Positions 1-10,539 of a DNA stretch of 64,000 nt are shown piece after piece. The stretch lies in contig KV918777.1 of assembly GCA_002049455.2 (NCBI GenBank), positions 124,001-188,000 on the forward strand, read 5' to 3'. The notes below the pieces were generated by a model, which worked only from the letters and a program-made list of their open reading frames with translations, was not told where the DNA came from and searched no databases. A program made the translations under genes and the position numbers. How positions within the stretch are numbered: position 1 is the stretch's first letter; each line of letters opens with the position of its first letter. Source of the stretch: Porphyra umbilicalis (taxonomy: Eukaryota > Rhodophyta > Bangiophyceae > Bangiales > Bangiaceae).

Positions 1-2009
1 CCAAAGGGAGCGCTGCTCTCAGGTCTGTTTCTAAGTCGAAGCCCTGTGCAGGTGTGCCACGTGCTGACTCCTCGGTCTGAAGCACCACAGCGGACCGGAT
101 AACCCCATCGCCAATGGCTAACATCAATTTCCCAAAGGCCTCGAAAAGGCTGGCCTCCTCAGCCTGACCTGCGTCTGCCCTGGTCTTCACGCGCATATTT
201 GTCGTCAGTTGCATTCGCGTGAAGCGTGACCACATCAACGGTGACTTTCGAAGAGAAGCACGAATGATTTGTGCTATGGACCCCTTGGGTACCACTGCGG
301 GAACCTGACGGAAGTCTCCGCACACCAGCCATGTGATTTGCGACGCCACGTCTGGCCCCATCACATCCACAATGCTGCGGTCCACAGCTTCGAAGCAGTG
401 ACGATGTGCCATTGACGCCTCGTCCCAGACAATCAGTTTGGTCTTCTTCAGCATTTTTGCAACATCAGTGCTTTGCGTGAAGCCGCAGAACGAAGTCTGA
501 TTGATCTCGATGGGAATTTTGAAGCGGCTGTGCGCGGTGCGGCCAAGCGGCATGAGAGTTGCTGCAATTGCACTGGATGCAACCGCTAGCCCGATGTGAC
601 CGCTGCCTCTCGTGTAGTTCAAGAGAGTCTCCGCCAAATACGCCTTCCCAGCGCCACCAGGGGCGTCCAGAAAGAATAATCTCCCCATGGAGCCGTCGAT
701 TGACTCGCTCACTGCATCCCAAACAACTTTCTGGTCCGGCTGCAGTGTCGGCACACGGTGGGCCACTGCAGCGAGGAGCTCATCCCGATTTCCTGGAAGC
801 TGTTCTGCGAGCGCTTGCCCGCCAGCCCTCCTGGCTGGTGGAGGAGCTTCGCCGAGGACCTCCAGCGCCTCCCCGTCTTCTCCAACTCGGGCTGCCGGAA
901 TCAGAATCTGGTGGTCTTGAAGACAGCTGTTACGCGCTCTCATGTGCTTTTCAATATCGAGCAGCACAATGCGGCGCAGGTCGTCCTCGGTAGCGTCCAG
1001 GTCCAAGCCCTGTGCCTGCCGAGATGCCAATCTGTAGGTCATGTCTTCGGAGAGAGCGGTGTAGTGCTTTTGCAGCAAGTCGGGCACATCAGCCAAAGCA
1101 TTGAGAGCCACCACGGACGCGAACAGCTCCCGCAGAGCCGCCGGCATCTTCCACGAAGCCGCTTCCGTCAGTGTCTCATCCCAGACCGCATTGGTGGCCA
1201 GCATTTGCCTTGCTGCACATGCATCTTTGTATGTGGGATGCACGAAACCCTCGTACGTTCGAAGATCCACAAACGATCCAGGTCCCTTCACGCGGTAAAG
1301 AAGCAGCCGCATGTAATAAACATCGCCCATGGAGGGGTGGAGGCCAGGAACCCGGCCAATCATCGTTGGCGTATCTTCAGACGATCTCTGCACACCGCGC
1401 TGGCGGCGCCGCCACTTGCGCGTCTTGGTCTGCCAAGTAAAGTACCTGTGGATGTCCGCATATAAGAGGTCTGTCGTGGAGGGAGACTTTCCATCATCTG
1501 GCGCCTGCATCAAGGAGAAGAAGGCTGTGAGCTTTGTCTCCTTTGGTGCGGTTGCCGCAACACCTTCCACCTCTCCAGGCGCGAAGAACACGGGCTGCTG
1601 GTTCTCCAAGTGAACGGGCATCTTCATCACCGCAGGGTCACGAAAGATAACTGGATTGGACAGTCCCCTCCACACTGCTTCGCACTCAGCAATCCATCTG
1701 GCGTCCAGATACTCCTGTATTTCATCTCTGGGCTGCCGTCCGACCTCTTCGCCCCCTTCGTTGTCCCGAGTCGCTGCTACAACCGACACCATGGCCTTAT
1801 CCGGTCCCTTGTAAATATACTTGCAAATGTACTTGACAACAGCGACAGAGGAAACGATCTCCAGATCGATGTGGCAATCAAATTTCTCCAGAAGCAGCGG
1901 GGAGTAGGGCACAATCCACGAAATATCGATCTGCGACGCGCGATTGCCACGTGTGAAGGCCATGGACTCCCCTCCGTCCTGCGGCGAGCGCCTCCGGTAG
2001 TTTGGATAG
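1..2009 (-). pseudogene. Helitron Rep/helicase, C-terminal half (runs off left edge)
   Basis: One minus-strand frame stays open from about 2009 to base 1. In order it encodes the end of the Rep domain with the two-tyrosine motif VKYICKYIYKG (about 1806-1838), the Helitron linker (IHRYFTWQTKTRKWRRRQ, near 1430; MRLLLYRVKGPGSFVDL, near 1300) and a PIF1-family helicase: LQPDQKVVWDAV, a Walker A (DAPGGAGKAYL, near 660), a Walker B (LIVWDEASMAHR, near 440) and WLVCGDFRQVPAVVPKGS (near 320). Rep nicks and joins DNA for rolling-circle transposition and the helicase unwinds it. The Walker A has Ala where Thr/Ser is usual after Lys. The N-terminal half lies at 14100-15762; the two were one gene before element 1 inserted, and the reading frame matches exactly across the junction. 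Family identity is certain; activity is lost because of the split. Confidence 0.93.
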
Positions 2010-2659
2010 TGTAGTACCACAATCTAGGGGGTTACCTCAGAAGGAGGGAAGCAACGGCCGTCTCAGCCGCTCGCGCGACACCCGCTATGGGACTCGAGGT
2101 CCGGGAAGTCGGGCCGATCGAAACGCCAAGACATCGAGACACGGTTTACTTGCCGGCGACGCCGGTGCCTCCCACCGTCGTCGCCCTTCGTCCTAAAAGG
2201 GCGGAAACCGTCGCCCGGGCCCAATTTCCCCAAATGGGAATTGACCCGGGCCGTCACCAACCAATGCAGATAATTCCCTCCATGCATGTCAAGTCCCCCG
2301 AGGCGATCATTACAGACGAGGGGGAGAAACCGTCCCGCGCGCAACGCGCTGCACCCGCCGCGTGGCGCCCGGTCGGCCGTCGCCTGCCGCGCCCTCTCGG
2401 GCGCGCCAGCGCCCGCTCGGGCGCGCCAACCCGGCCTCCCGCGGGGCCCGCGTGCCGGGCGCGGCGGATCGGGTGCACTCCCTCAAGTGGCCCGAGCCGG
2501 GCAGCGGGGCCGCCCCCTCGCCCCTCCATCCCGCGTCGCCAACCCGTCGGCCGCCACCGCCGCTGGCGTCGCCCCCACGCGTCGGGGACCGACGTCCCCC
2601 GCCGTCGCCGTCGTCCCTGCGGTGGCCCCCTGGCGCCTAGGGGGCCCCGTAGTACTACA
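2010..2659 (-). repeat. Element 1 3' LTR
   Basis: This 650-bp LTR runs on the plus strand from TGTAGTACCACAATC to CGTAGTACTACA. It matches 13451-14099. It contains the conserved LTR stem-loop, with one mismatch relative to the 5' LTR copy. Confidence 0.95.
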
Positions 2660-2667
2660 TCCCCTTC
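2660..2667 (-). other. Element 1 polypurine tract
   Basis: Read on the minus strand this is GAAGGGGA directly abutting the TG of the 3' LTR, the position where plus-strand DNA synthesis is primed. It is short, so the assignment rests mainly on position. Confidence 0.55.
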
Positions 2668-4351
2668 GGCTGAGATGGAGCCGTCCCCGGCGACGCCTCC
2701 CGATAGACCCGTCGGGGCTCCGTCCTCCGCGCCCTTGGCGTGCCCGCCCCCGGTGGCCGCCGCCCCGGGGCCGGCGCCGGCGGCCGTCGCGCCGCCCGCG
2801 TCGGGACCGCCCGGGCGCCGCCCGACCGTCCCCGCCCGCCCGCCGGTGCCGCCGGGTATGCGGCTCCCGTACGACCCGAACGGCAGGGAGTGGCGGAAGC
2901 CGCCCCGCCCAGTGGGCGCCGCCGCCGCGACCAGCGCCGGGGCCGGGTCCGCGGCTTCCCCGGCGGCCGCCCCCGGCGGGGGTCCCGCGGTCGTGCCGGA
3001 GGAGCGACCGCCGTTGTTGGGGCAGTCGGCCCCCGAGTTCCCGCCGCACCCGGCGCCGCCCGACGTCCGAGCGTGGCTTGCCCCGCTGGGGCCGGCCGTG
3101 GCCTCGGCCGACTGGCCGCTCGTCAATGACGTCTTCCTCCCGGCTCATCCCCACGACGCCGGCGAGGCCGCTGCCGTGTGGCGGGCCTTCAAGGAGTTCG
3201 CCAAGGTGGCGGGGTACGGCACCCGGCCGGCGGCCGAGCGCGACTTCGCTTCCTTCGTCCGCTCCGTCGGGGACAGCGCGGCGTGGCTACGCTGCATGTT
3301 GCGTTGCAACCCGGGTCGGGTGCTCTTGGTCCCGCATCCCGCGGCCGAGCTCCCGTTAGTCGCCGGCGAGGAGGAGTACGCCTACCTCGAGGATTGGCAC
3401 TCCCGCCTTCGCCACCGCCCTGCGGTCCCGTTCGGTCACTCCTTGGCGCTCGCCAACTTCGGGGGCGTGGGCCCCCTGATCGCCTTGGCGTCGGTGGGCC
3501 CCGCGACCGCCCCGGCGGACTTGGCGTTGGAGGCCGCGCGCCGCGCGCGCGGCGAGCTCGTAAGCGCCCGACGGGCGGGGCACGGGGCCATCTTCCTGTC
3601 CGTCCGCTCCGGCATCGCCTTGACGCCGGCGCGTGCTCCCTTGCCGCCGGCAATGGCCACGCGGTGCGCAACGCCGCGGCTGCTGACGTACGAGTACCCG
3701 CCCGTCGTGCACCAGCAGCAGTCGCTGCTTCAGGCGTTCCCGTGCCACCCTATCCAGGGCACGGCCTACGTCATGCTGACGGCCGCCATCGTGTCGGGGT
3801 TGCTGCGTGCATACCGCGAGACGCACCGCGTCTTCGAGCCGTCGCCGTGCTACTACGACTTGACGCGGAAGTTCAAGGTCGACGACCTCGCGCCGGGCGA
3901 CAGCGGTGCCGCCGACGCCTTTGAGGAGTACGATGCCATCGTGAGGGCTGTGCCCTGGGCGGCAGTCCATGACCTGCTGCCCTACCACCACGACACCACT
4001 CGTCAAGCCCCCAGCACCCTGCTGCCCCACCAAGTGGGTACTGTGGCGGACGGCCGGTGCCACTACGTTCGCGACGTGAACGTCTTGCGGACGCCGCAGA
4101 CCCCGTTGGGGGTCATGCTCGCGGAGCCGCGGCTCGCGGACGTCGCCCCGCGGGCGTTGCCCGTGACGACGGAGCCTTGGGCGATACCGGCCGGCTTCAC
4201 TTCGCCCGATCCGGACGGCGTCCCGCCGTCGACGGAGGAGGCGGCCGCGTCGGCCGCGTACCGCGCGCGGAAGCGGCGCCACGCCGACATGGCGCGCGGC
4301 GGCCCGGCTCCGCCTGCACCCCACCACCCGGGGCCCTGGGACCCCGAGGGG

Positions 4352-4769
4352 TGTTGGACTGTGATGCTCGTCGCCGACTCCACTGGCGGTTCGCGGTTGG
4401 ACGATGGTCTGTGACCCTTATGGTACCCCACATGGTACATTTGCAAGACGTGGTCAAGTTGAACACATTTGTGTTGGGTCATCTTGGGGCGTTACTTTTG
4501 GCATGTTTTGGATTTGATCTTCGCTTTGCTCTAGTGGCTTTTGATTTGGTGAGTGATTCGATTTGGTGCGAGGGCGTGGGCGTCGGTGTGGGCGCGAGAG
4601 GGGGGAGCACTTGGGCCGGTGCGGACTATTTTAGAGGTGCTCTCGGTTGGGAGAGGCGGGCGATCCTGAGGACAACCAACAAAGCACGTTCGCACACACA
4701 CACACAAGCTCAAGCCACTCAACCACTTCACCGTGGTCCCCCAACCCCTATCCCCACTGCGTTACAACA
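4352..4769. repeat. Solo LTR (family B) inside the element 1 antisense gene
   Basis: This 418-bp TG...CA unit is flanked by a perfect 5-bp duplication, agggg, at 4347-4351 and 4770-4774. On the minus strand it begins TGTTGTAACGCAGTGG. A second copy in the other orientation lies at 57558-63780 (417 bp once its copia insertion is removed). It contains a CA microsatellite (4691-4707). No internal region is present, so it is a solo LTR left by recombination of a full element. Confidence 0.9.
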
Positions 4770-5342
4770 AGGGGGAGGAGGAGGAGGTCAGCGCCGGCGA
4801 CCCCGGGGGTCCCGACGCCTACTCCCGCGGCTTCTCCTCGTCGACCCGTGTCGGCAACGCCGAGTGGGGCCCGCGAGAGGCGGGCCGCGAGGACCGAGCC
4901 GGCACGGCTCATGGCGAGCGCTGGGACGCGACGTGGCGCGGCGACCGCGCCGACACTGCCGGTGACCGGCCCGGGCGCGGGTGGGCGTCCGAGTCGGGCG
5001 GCGGCGCCGCTGCCCCCCGTCGCAACCACGACGACCGCTGGGGGGACGGCGGCCACGGCCGCCGTGCCGACGTGCGGGACGACCGCCTGTGGTCGGCGGC
5101 CGGTCCGGGTGACGGCCGCGGCTGTATGGCCGACGGCCGTGACGAGCCCGCGTGGCCCTCCGACGGCGGCCAGGGCCGCGACGGCGCCGCTAGCGGCTGG
5201 GGCTACGGGCGGTCCGAGTACCGCCCCGCCGGCGAAGCCGCGGCGCCCGCCGGTCCGCGCCCCGCGCGTTGGGATGCCGCCTCCGCCAACGACGGCCCCG
5301 CCATGGCGCCGATGGAGCTCGGGGTTGCCGGTCCCATCATGA

Positions 5343-5428
5343 TGTTGGGATTCGAAAATTGTACCACTCAGCTACAGCCACAATACTGGTGTGAATGGTC
5401 CTGAGGAATTCAAACTTATAGTCCAACA
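5343..5428. repeat. 86-bp TG...CA insertion (very short solo LTR or TRIM remnant)
   Basis: The block begins TGTTGGGATTCG and ends TTATAGTCCAACA, with inverted ends. It is absent from the matching place in element 3 (near 35547). The flanks catga (5338-5342) and cgtga (5429-5433) look like a 5-bp duplication with one change. It is AT-richer than its host and shifts the frame of the antisense gene by one base. Confidence 0.7.
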
Positions 5429-5774
5429 CGTGACCCCCGTTCCGGGGCAACCGGACGTCGCTTACGATTGGTGGCTGTCCGCGTCGTGGACGCCCCCTAC
5501 CCCGGTGACGGCTACGGAGTGGCGGGACTCGCTGACGTCCGGGCAGGTTGTCGCCTTGTTCGGGTACGACCCGTCCATCAACTGGTCCGAGGTGGGGCCG
5601 TGCGAGATCACCGCCGCGATGGTCGAGTACGCCCGCATCGGGCTCGCCGCCGACGTCCCCCCCTGCCTGGAGCCCCCGCGGACGCGGGCGAAGCGGTTCC
5701 ACGCCGCCCTGCGGCGCGTCCTACGCAAGGCGGGTCGCCCCGTTCACGTATGGGAGCTTCGTCGTCGCGACTGA

Positions 5775-5985
5775 GGGCATCGCCCTGGCCCTGTAGGTGT
5801 GGCGCTTAGCCCGACGGCGTTCGGTCGTCTTCCGCCGTAGAATAAAGCCGTGGGCTTGTCCTTAGTCCCACTCAGCGTCCGCGGCCCGTTGTGGCCCCGC
5901 CACGTCTTGGCATAGTCCCTCAAAAACCCCAGAAAAACCCATCCCCCCCCCCCGCCGCGCCCGGCCACTGCGCCGACCCAAGGGG
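5775..5985. other. Convergent 3' region between the antisense gene and pol, element 1
   Basis: These 211 bases separate two genes that end head-on. An AATAAA at 5841-5846 on the plus strand is a likely poly(A) signal for the antisense gene. A run of 11 C (5943-5953, a G-run on the pol strand) lies just beyond the pol stop; element 3 has a 17-base run in the same place (36081-36097). Confidence 0.6.
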
Positions 5986-8900
5986 TCAGGCACGGATGTC
6001 CGGGGGCGGCGCGGCGGCGCCGCCCGAGGCGGCGCCGCCGTCGGGAGCCGAGGCTTGCGGGGCCGCCGGCGGCGGGTCGGCGGACGTGTGGGGCAGCCCC
6101 AGGCGCGCGGCGCGGCGCAGGTAGACGCGCAGCGTCTCGTGCGGGGCGTCCGCGGCGTCCATCCAGGTTGGCTGTGGGTATCCGGTCCAGTAGACCTGGA
6201 CCCGGAGGGTGCCGTCGGGCAGCGTCGCGTGGTCCGCGATGCGGTCCACGGCATACCGCTGGCCGTCGGCCTCCGCCCCGTGGAAGGAGCGCGCCGCCCG
6301 CAACGCGGGGTGTTGGGCAGGGGATTCGGCGGCCGTGCCCGAGGCGCGGACGACGTGCGCCACGTTCTCCCGTCGGTGCTCCCCGTCCACGTCCAGGAGG
6401 ACCGTCGGGCCGTCCGTGGAAACCACGCGATACGGTCCGCGGGCGACGTGCGTCAGTTTGCCGCCGGCGCCCTCCTCCTTGGCGTGGTCACGCAGCCACG
6501 CGCAGCCCCCCACGGCGAGCTTCTCCGCGCGCAGCGCGAGGCGCTTGTCGTGGTCGCGCTTGTAGCGCCCCTGCGTGGCCTTTAGCGTTGCCCGCATCTG
6601 CGGGATGAGCTGAACGAGGCGGGTCAGCAGGGAGGCTTGGGCGCGCTTCTCGGCGGCGGTGCCGCGTTGCGCCGTGATGGGGTACGCCCCGGACTTCGGG
6701 ATGTTCTTGAAAGCCCAGCTGGATACCCCCATGGGGTTGACCAGTTCCAGCGGGGCAACCCCGGTGCTACGGTGGGGGCGGCTGTTGTACGCCCGCGTCA
6801 GGGCCCCAAGGAGTTGGTCCCAGGACCGCGGATGCTCCGCCACGTAGTGGTTTAGGATTGTATGCATCGTGCGGTTGAACCGCTCCGTCTGCCCGTTCGT
6901 CTGCGGGTGTGACGGTGACGTCACCTTAGGCTCGATGGAGAGCAGGTTGCAAACCTGGCCCCAGAAGTGGCTGGTGAACTGGGGTCCCCCGTCCGAGAGC
7001 AGTCGGTCCGGCGGACCATAAGCGCCCACCCAGTAGTCCAGGACGGCCGAGGCGCAGTCCACCGCCGACGTACCGTCCATCGGGATGGCGCGCACCAGCT
7101 TGGTGAACCGATCGGTGATCACCAGGATGAATCGATGGCCTGCGGCCGTTCGGTCGAGGGGCCCGTAGAGGTCCACAGCAATGTCCTGGAAGGGCATGGT
7201 GGCGGGGAACAGGGTCAGGGGCGAGCGCCGTGCCAGCGGGCGCACGCGCTGCCGGGCACAGCTGTCGCATATCCTAACATAGGAGACGACGTCGGCCGCC
7301 ATCCCCACCCAGTAGTAGTACCGCCGCATCGCCGCATACATGCGGGATTCCCCGGGGTGCCCGGCGAGGGTCGCGTTGTGCTCCAGGTGGAGGACCTGCT
7401 CCTGCAAGGAGGTCGGGACCACCACCTGGTGGGCGCCATCGGGCGCCGCGCGTCGCCGGAGGACCCCATCGGGATCCTCGAAGAAAGGGATGCGCCGCCC
7501 GTCATTCAGGGCTTTGACGATCTCCTTGCAGTACCCGTCGTCGGCTTGGGCCGAGAGCACCGCGTCGCGGTTGATGCCACGGACCGCTGGGCCGCCAACG
7601 TAGTTGGCGGCGTCGAGCCCCCGGACCGTGTTGGCTCGCACAGCGAAGACAGGGACCGCGTCATCGAACGCGGTCTCATCGCTGGCCCCGGACTCCAGGC
7701 GAGAGATGCTGTCGGCCATGTAGTGTGTCATCCCCGGCTTGTAGGCGACGTCGAACTCCAACTCGCTGAGGCGAAGGCGCCAGCGCGCCAAGCGGGGATT
7801 CCTCGAACCCTCAATGTTGAGGATCCACCGTAGGCAGTCGTGGTCCGTGCGCACGAGGAAACGATCACCCTCGAGGTAGGGGCGGAGCTTGAGCGACGCC
7901 CAGACGACTGCCAGGCACTCATTCTCCGTGACCCCGTAGGGGAGCTCGTTCGTTGCCAGCCGCCGGCTGATGTACGCGACCGGCTTGAGTTTCCCGTCGT
8001 CTTGCTCTTGCAGCAGGGCGGCGCCCACCTGCGTCCCGCAGGCATCTACGTCGAGGACGTACTTCCGCCCGCGCCGCGGGAGTGCGAGGACCGGCGGTGT
8101 CGTGAGGGCCTCCTTGAGCCGGTCGAACGCCTGCTGCTGCAATGGCGTGGCAGGGGGCACCAGGACGGGGGCCGTGGACCCCATGAGGTCCGTCAATGGC
8201 GCTGCCATCCTTGCGAAGTTCGGCACGAACCGGCGGAAGACGTTGCACATCCCCACGAAGCTTCGCACTTGCGTGCGGGTCGTTGGGAAGTGCGCCTCGC
8301 GCAAGGCGCGCGTGTGCGCGTCCATCACACCGAGCCGGCCCGGCTTGATTTCATGCCCGAGGTACTCCACGGTCTTCCGAAAGAACCGGCACTTGGGCAG
8401 GCGGAGTGTCACTCCCGCGTCGCGAAGCAGGCGCAGAACGCGGTCGACGTGGCCGACGTGCTCCTCCCCCGTCTTGGAGTACACGATGACATCGTCGAGG
8501 TAGATAAGGCAGCTTTGCCACTTCACTCCGGAGAGGATGATGTCCAGCGCCCGCTGGAACGTGGCCGGGGCGTTCGTTAGGCCGAACGGCATCCGTTTGT
8601 ACTGGTACGCGCCTTCGTGGCACACGAAAGCCGTCTTCTCCCGATCTTCGGGTGCGATGGCAACCTGCCAGTAGCCGGCGTTGCAATCCAACGTCGAGAA
8701 GATGGTCGCCTCACCGAGGCTGTCGATGCATTCGTCCATCCGGGGCAGGGGGTACGAATCCTTCTTGGTGACGACGTTCAGCAGTCGATAATCGACGCAG
8801 AAGCGGAGGGTGCCATCCTTTTTGGGGACGAGCACGACCGGGAAGCCCCACTCCGACGACGTCGGTTCGATGACGTCCGCCTCCAGCTGCCGCTTGACCT

Positions 8901-10535
8901 AGGCCGTCTCGGCCTCCCGCGCCGTGTGCCCCGCACGGCACGGTGCGAAGCGGACGGGCCGGGCGCCGGCGTTGAGGTCGATGCGGTGCTGGGTGGCTTT
9001 GATGACGCCGAGCGCCTGGCCCGTCCACATCGCCTTGAGCTGGTCCAGCATGCGGCGGATCCGGGTGTGCAGCGTCGGGTCGACGTCCGGCAGGTCCACG
9101 TCCTCCACTTGCGGGGGGGACGCGGGTGGCGCCGCGTTCGCCAGGGCACATTCTTCGCCCGGGTCCCGGGGTCGCGCGGGGGTCGCAGCCGCACCGCCTG
9201 AGGCCGTCGCTGGGTCCGGGCTCCGCCCCGGCGCGGGGTCGACTCCGGTGCTTGACACCGCCGCCACGACGCCTTCGGCGGCTGTGGCCGGCGGAAAGGC
9301 CGGGGCGGCCGGTGTACCGGGAGGTGCCCCGGGGGGCACCTGTACGACCCCTGTCGTCAGCAGCTCGACGTAGCCGACGTTGGCCTTCTGCCGGAGGATG
9401 ACCTCGCGCGCGCCAAAGTTGGTCACGATGACCGGGAAAGATAGCCCCGGCACGATATCGTGTACGCCGTTGGCGATGGTGACCCCATGCGTTGTGAAGA
9501 GGCGCGAGGCGCCGAACACCTGACCCAGGCCGCCCCACATGGTCCGCACCCAGACGACCGTGGCCGCCGACGGCGGAAGCCGCGTCTTGTGCGTCGCACG
9601 GAGGACGCAGGAGACGCCCATCGAGCGGTCGCCATCGTCCAACGGTCCCCGTAGGATCGCCGTGACGGACCCGTCCGTCCAACGGATGGACCTATCCTGA
9701 GGCAGGATGGCGTGGGCGTTGTCGTCGATGAACGTGCAGCCCAAGATGACCGGGACCGACAGGTCGTCGACGACGAGGAAGATGACCGGGACGATCCGTG
9801 CGCCCGTCTGGAGCCACAGCGTGACGGTCCCGCTAGTGCGTAACCGTGCGTTGTTGGCGTCTCGCAGACGTACCTGTTCCTCTTCCTTAGAGGTGACCAC
9901 CTGGCGGAGCCATTCAGGGGCGAGGGCGTCCCGGCGGACCAAGTTGGGGCCCGCCCCCGTGTCGACGACGACGCGGAACGCGCGGAGGGACAGCTTGTCC
10001 AGCCCCAGAGAGGCCACGATGCGGTAGTTATGCAGGCTGAAGAGCAGCACTTCCCCGTTCCGGGGCGGGGTACCCGGCGCGTGCGTGATGTCCGCGACGG
10101 CGGCGGCGTGCCGGACGAAGCGGGTACGTTCGCGCCGGGCGCGTCCCCCGAGGCGCCGCCGGGGCCCTGGCCCGGTGCGCGCCCCGTTGGCGGGTAGGTC
10201 CGCTGGGATACCATCCCCGCCACCCCACGGCCGGGGGTCGGAGTGGCCCAGGGCCAGTACCGACGCGGCGACCGGCGGAGACGAAGGGACGGCCTCAGCG
10301 GCCACCGGCGTCGCCGGGACGGGGCAGTGGTCCGGCTCGTCCGCCGTCGCGTGGCTGACCCCCCCGGGCCGCGCGAGGATGCGGGGGCAGAAGGCGGGCG
10401 CCGGCGGGAATCCCGCAGCGGCCCGCCGCTTGCGTACCTGGCGCAGGCGGGTCGCCGTGATGTAGCAGTGCCGGTGTGCCTTGAGACGGACGACGTCCGT
10501 GGGCAGCTCACTAAGGGGGCTGCCCCTTACTCGTT
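5986..10535 (-). pseudogene. pol: Element 1 pol polyprotein (PR-RT-RH-IN-chromodomain), one in-frame TAG
   Basis: Pol is read in the -1 frame relative to gag, from the frameshift site near 10533. Domains in order are: retropepsin (VVVDTGAGPN, near 9955), reverse transcriptase (FCVDYRLLN; catalytic YLDD at 8491-8502), RNase H (VLDVDACGT, near 8050; RTDHDCLRWI, near 7840), integrase with an HHCC zinc-binding region (LEHNATLAGHPGE; CDSCA) and the core (DIAVDLYGP; LSDGGPQF; GQTERFNRTM), and a C-terminal chromodomain (YAVDRIADH; YWTGYPQPTW). A TAG at 8899-8901 stands where element 2 has a Glu codon, just before the reverse transcriptase. It is otherwise full length (about 1515 codons) with no frameshift. 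The stop codon at 5986-5988 is TGA. Confidence 0.93.
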
Positions 10536-10539
10536 TCCC
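10501..10539 (-). promoter_or_regulatory. Programmed -1 frameshift signal, gag-pol of element 1
   Basis: On the minus strand the gag frame contains G GGA AAC (plus-strand 10533-10539), an X XXY YYZ heptamer. A 7-nt spacer holds the gag stop (TAA, 10527-10529), and a stem-loop follows with arms GGGCAGC and GCTGCCC (10519-10525 and 10501-10507). Pol lies in the -1 frame. Element 2 has the same arrangement. Confidence 0.8.

Larger units (their letters stand above)
2675..5774 (+). pseudogene. Antisense accessory gene (aORF) of element 1, broken by two insertions
   Basis: This gene lies opposite to gag-pol, between pol and the 3' LTR. The ATG at 2675 is 16 bp inside the LTR; element 3 has an equivalent ATG at 33239. 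Removing the solo LTR (418 bp plus a 5-bp duplication) and the 86-bp insertion (plus 5 bp) leaves exactly 2586 bases, one open frame of 861 codons ending at 5774. The protein has a Pro/Ala-rich start, a motif PPGMRLPYDPNGREWRKPP (near 2860), a conserved block with RRAGHGA, ATPRLL and VPWAAVHDLLPYHH (3100-4020), an Asp/Arg/Gly-rich middle (4775-5330) and a C-terminal domain with GYDPSINWSEV (near 5565). Element 2 and element 3 carry homologues. I know no family for it. Extra and antisense ORFs after pol are known in some plant Ty3/gypsy (Tat/Ogre) lineages, but I see no clear similarity to those. AATAAA follows the stop by 66 bases. Confidence 0.8.

Noticed and set aside
4691-4707. CA microsatellite as telomere-like or regulatory repeat
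   Set aside because: It is a short run inside the family B LTR; the second copy of the LTR has a different, shorter form.
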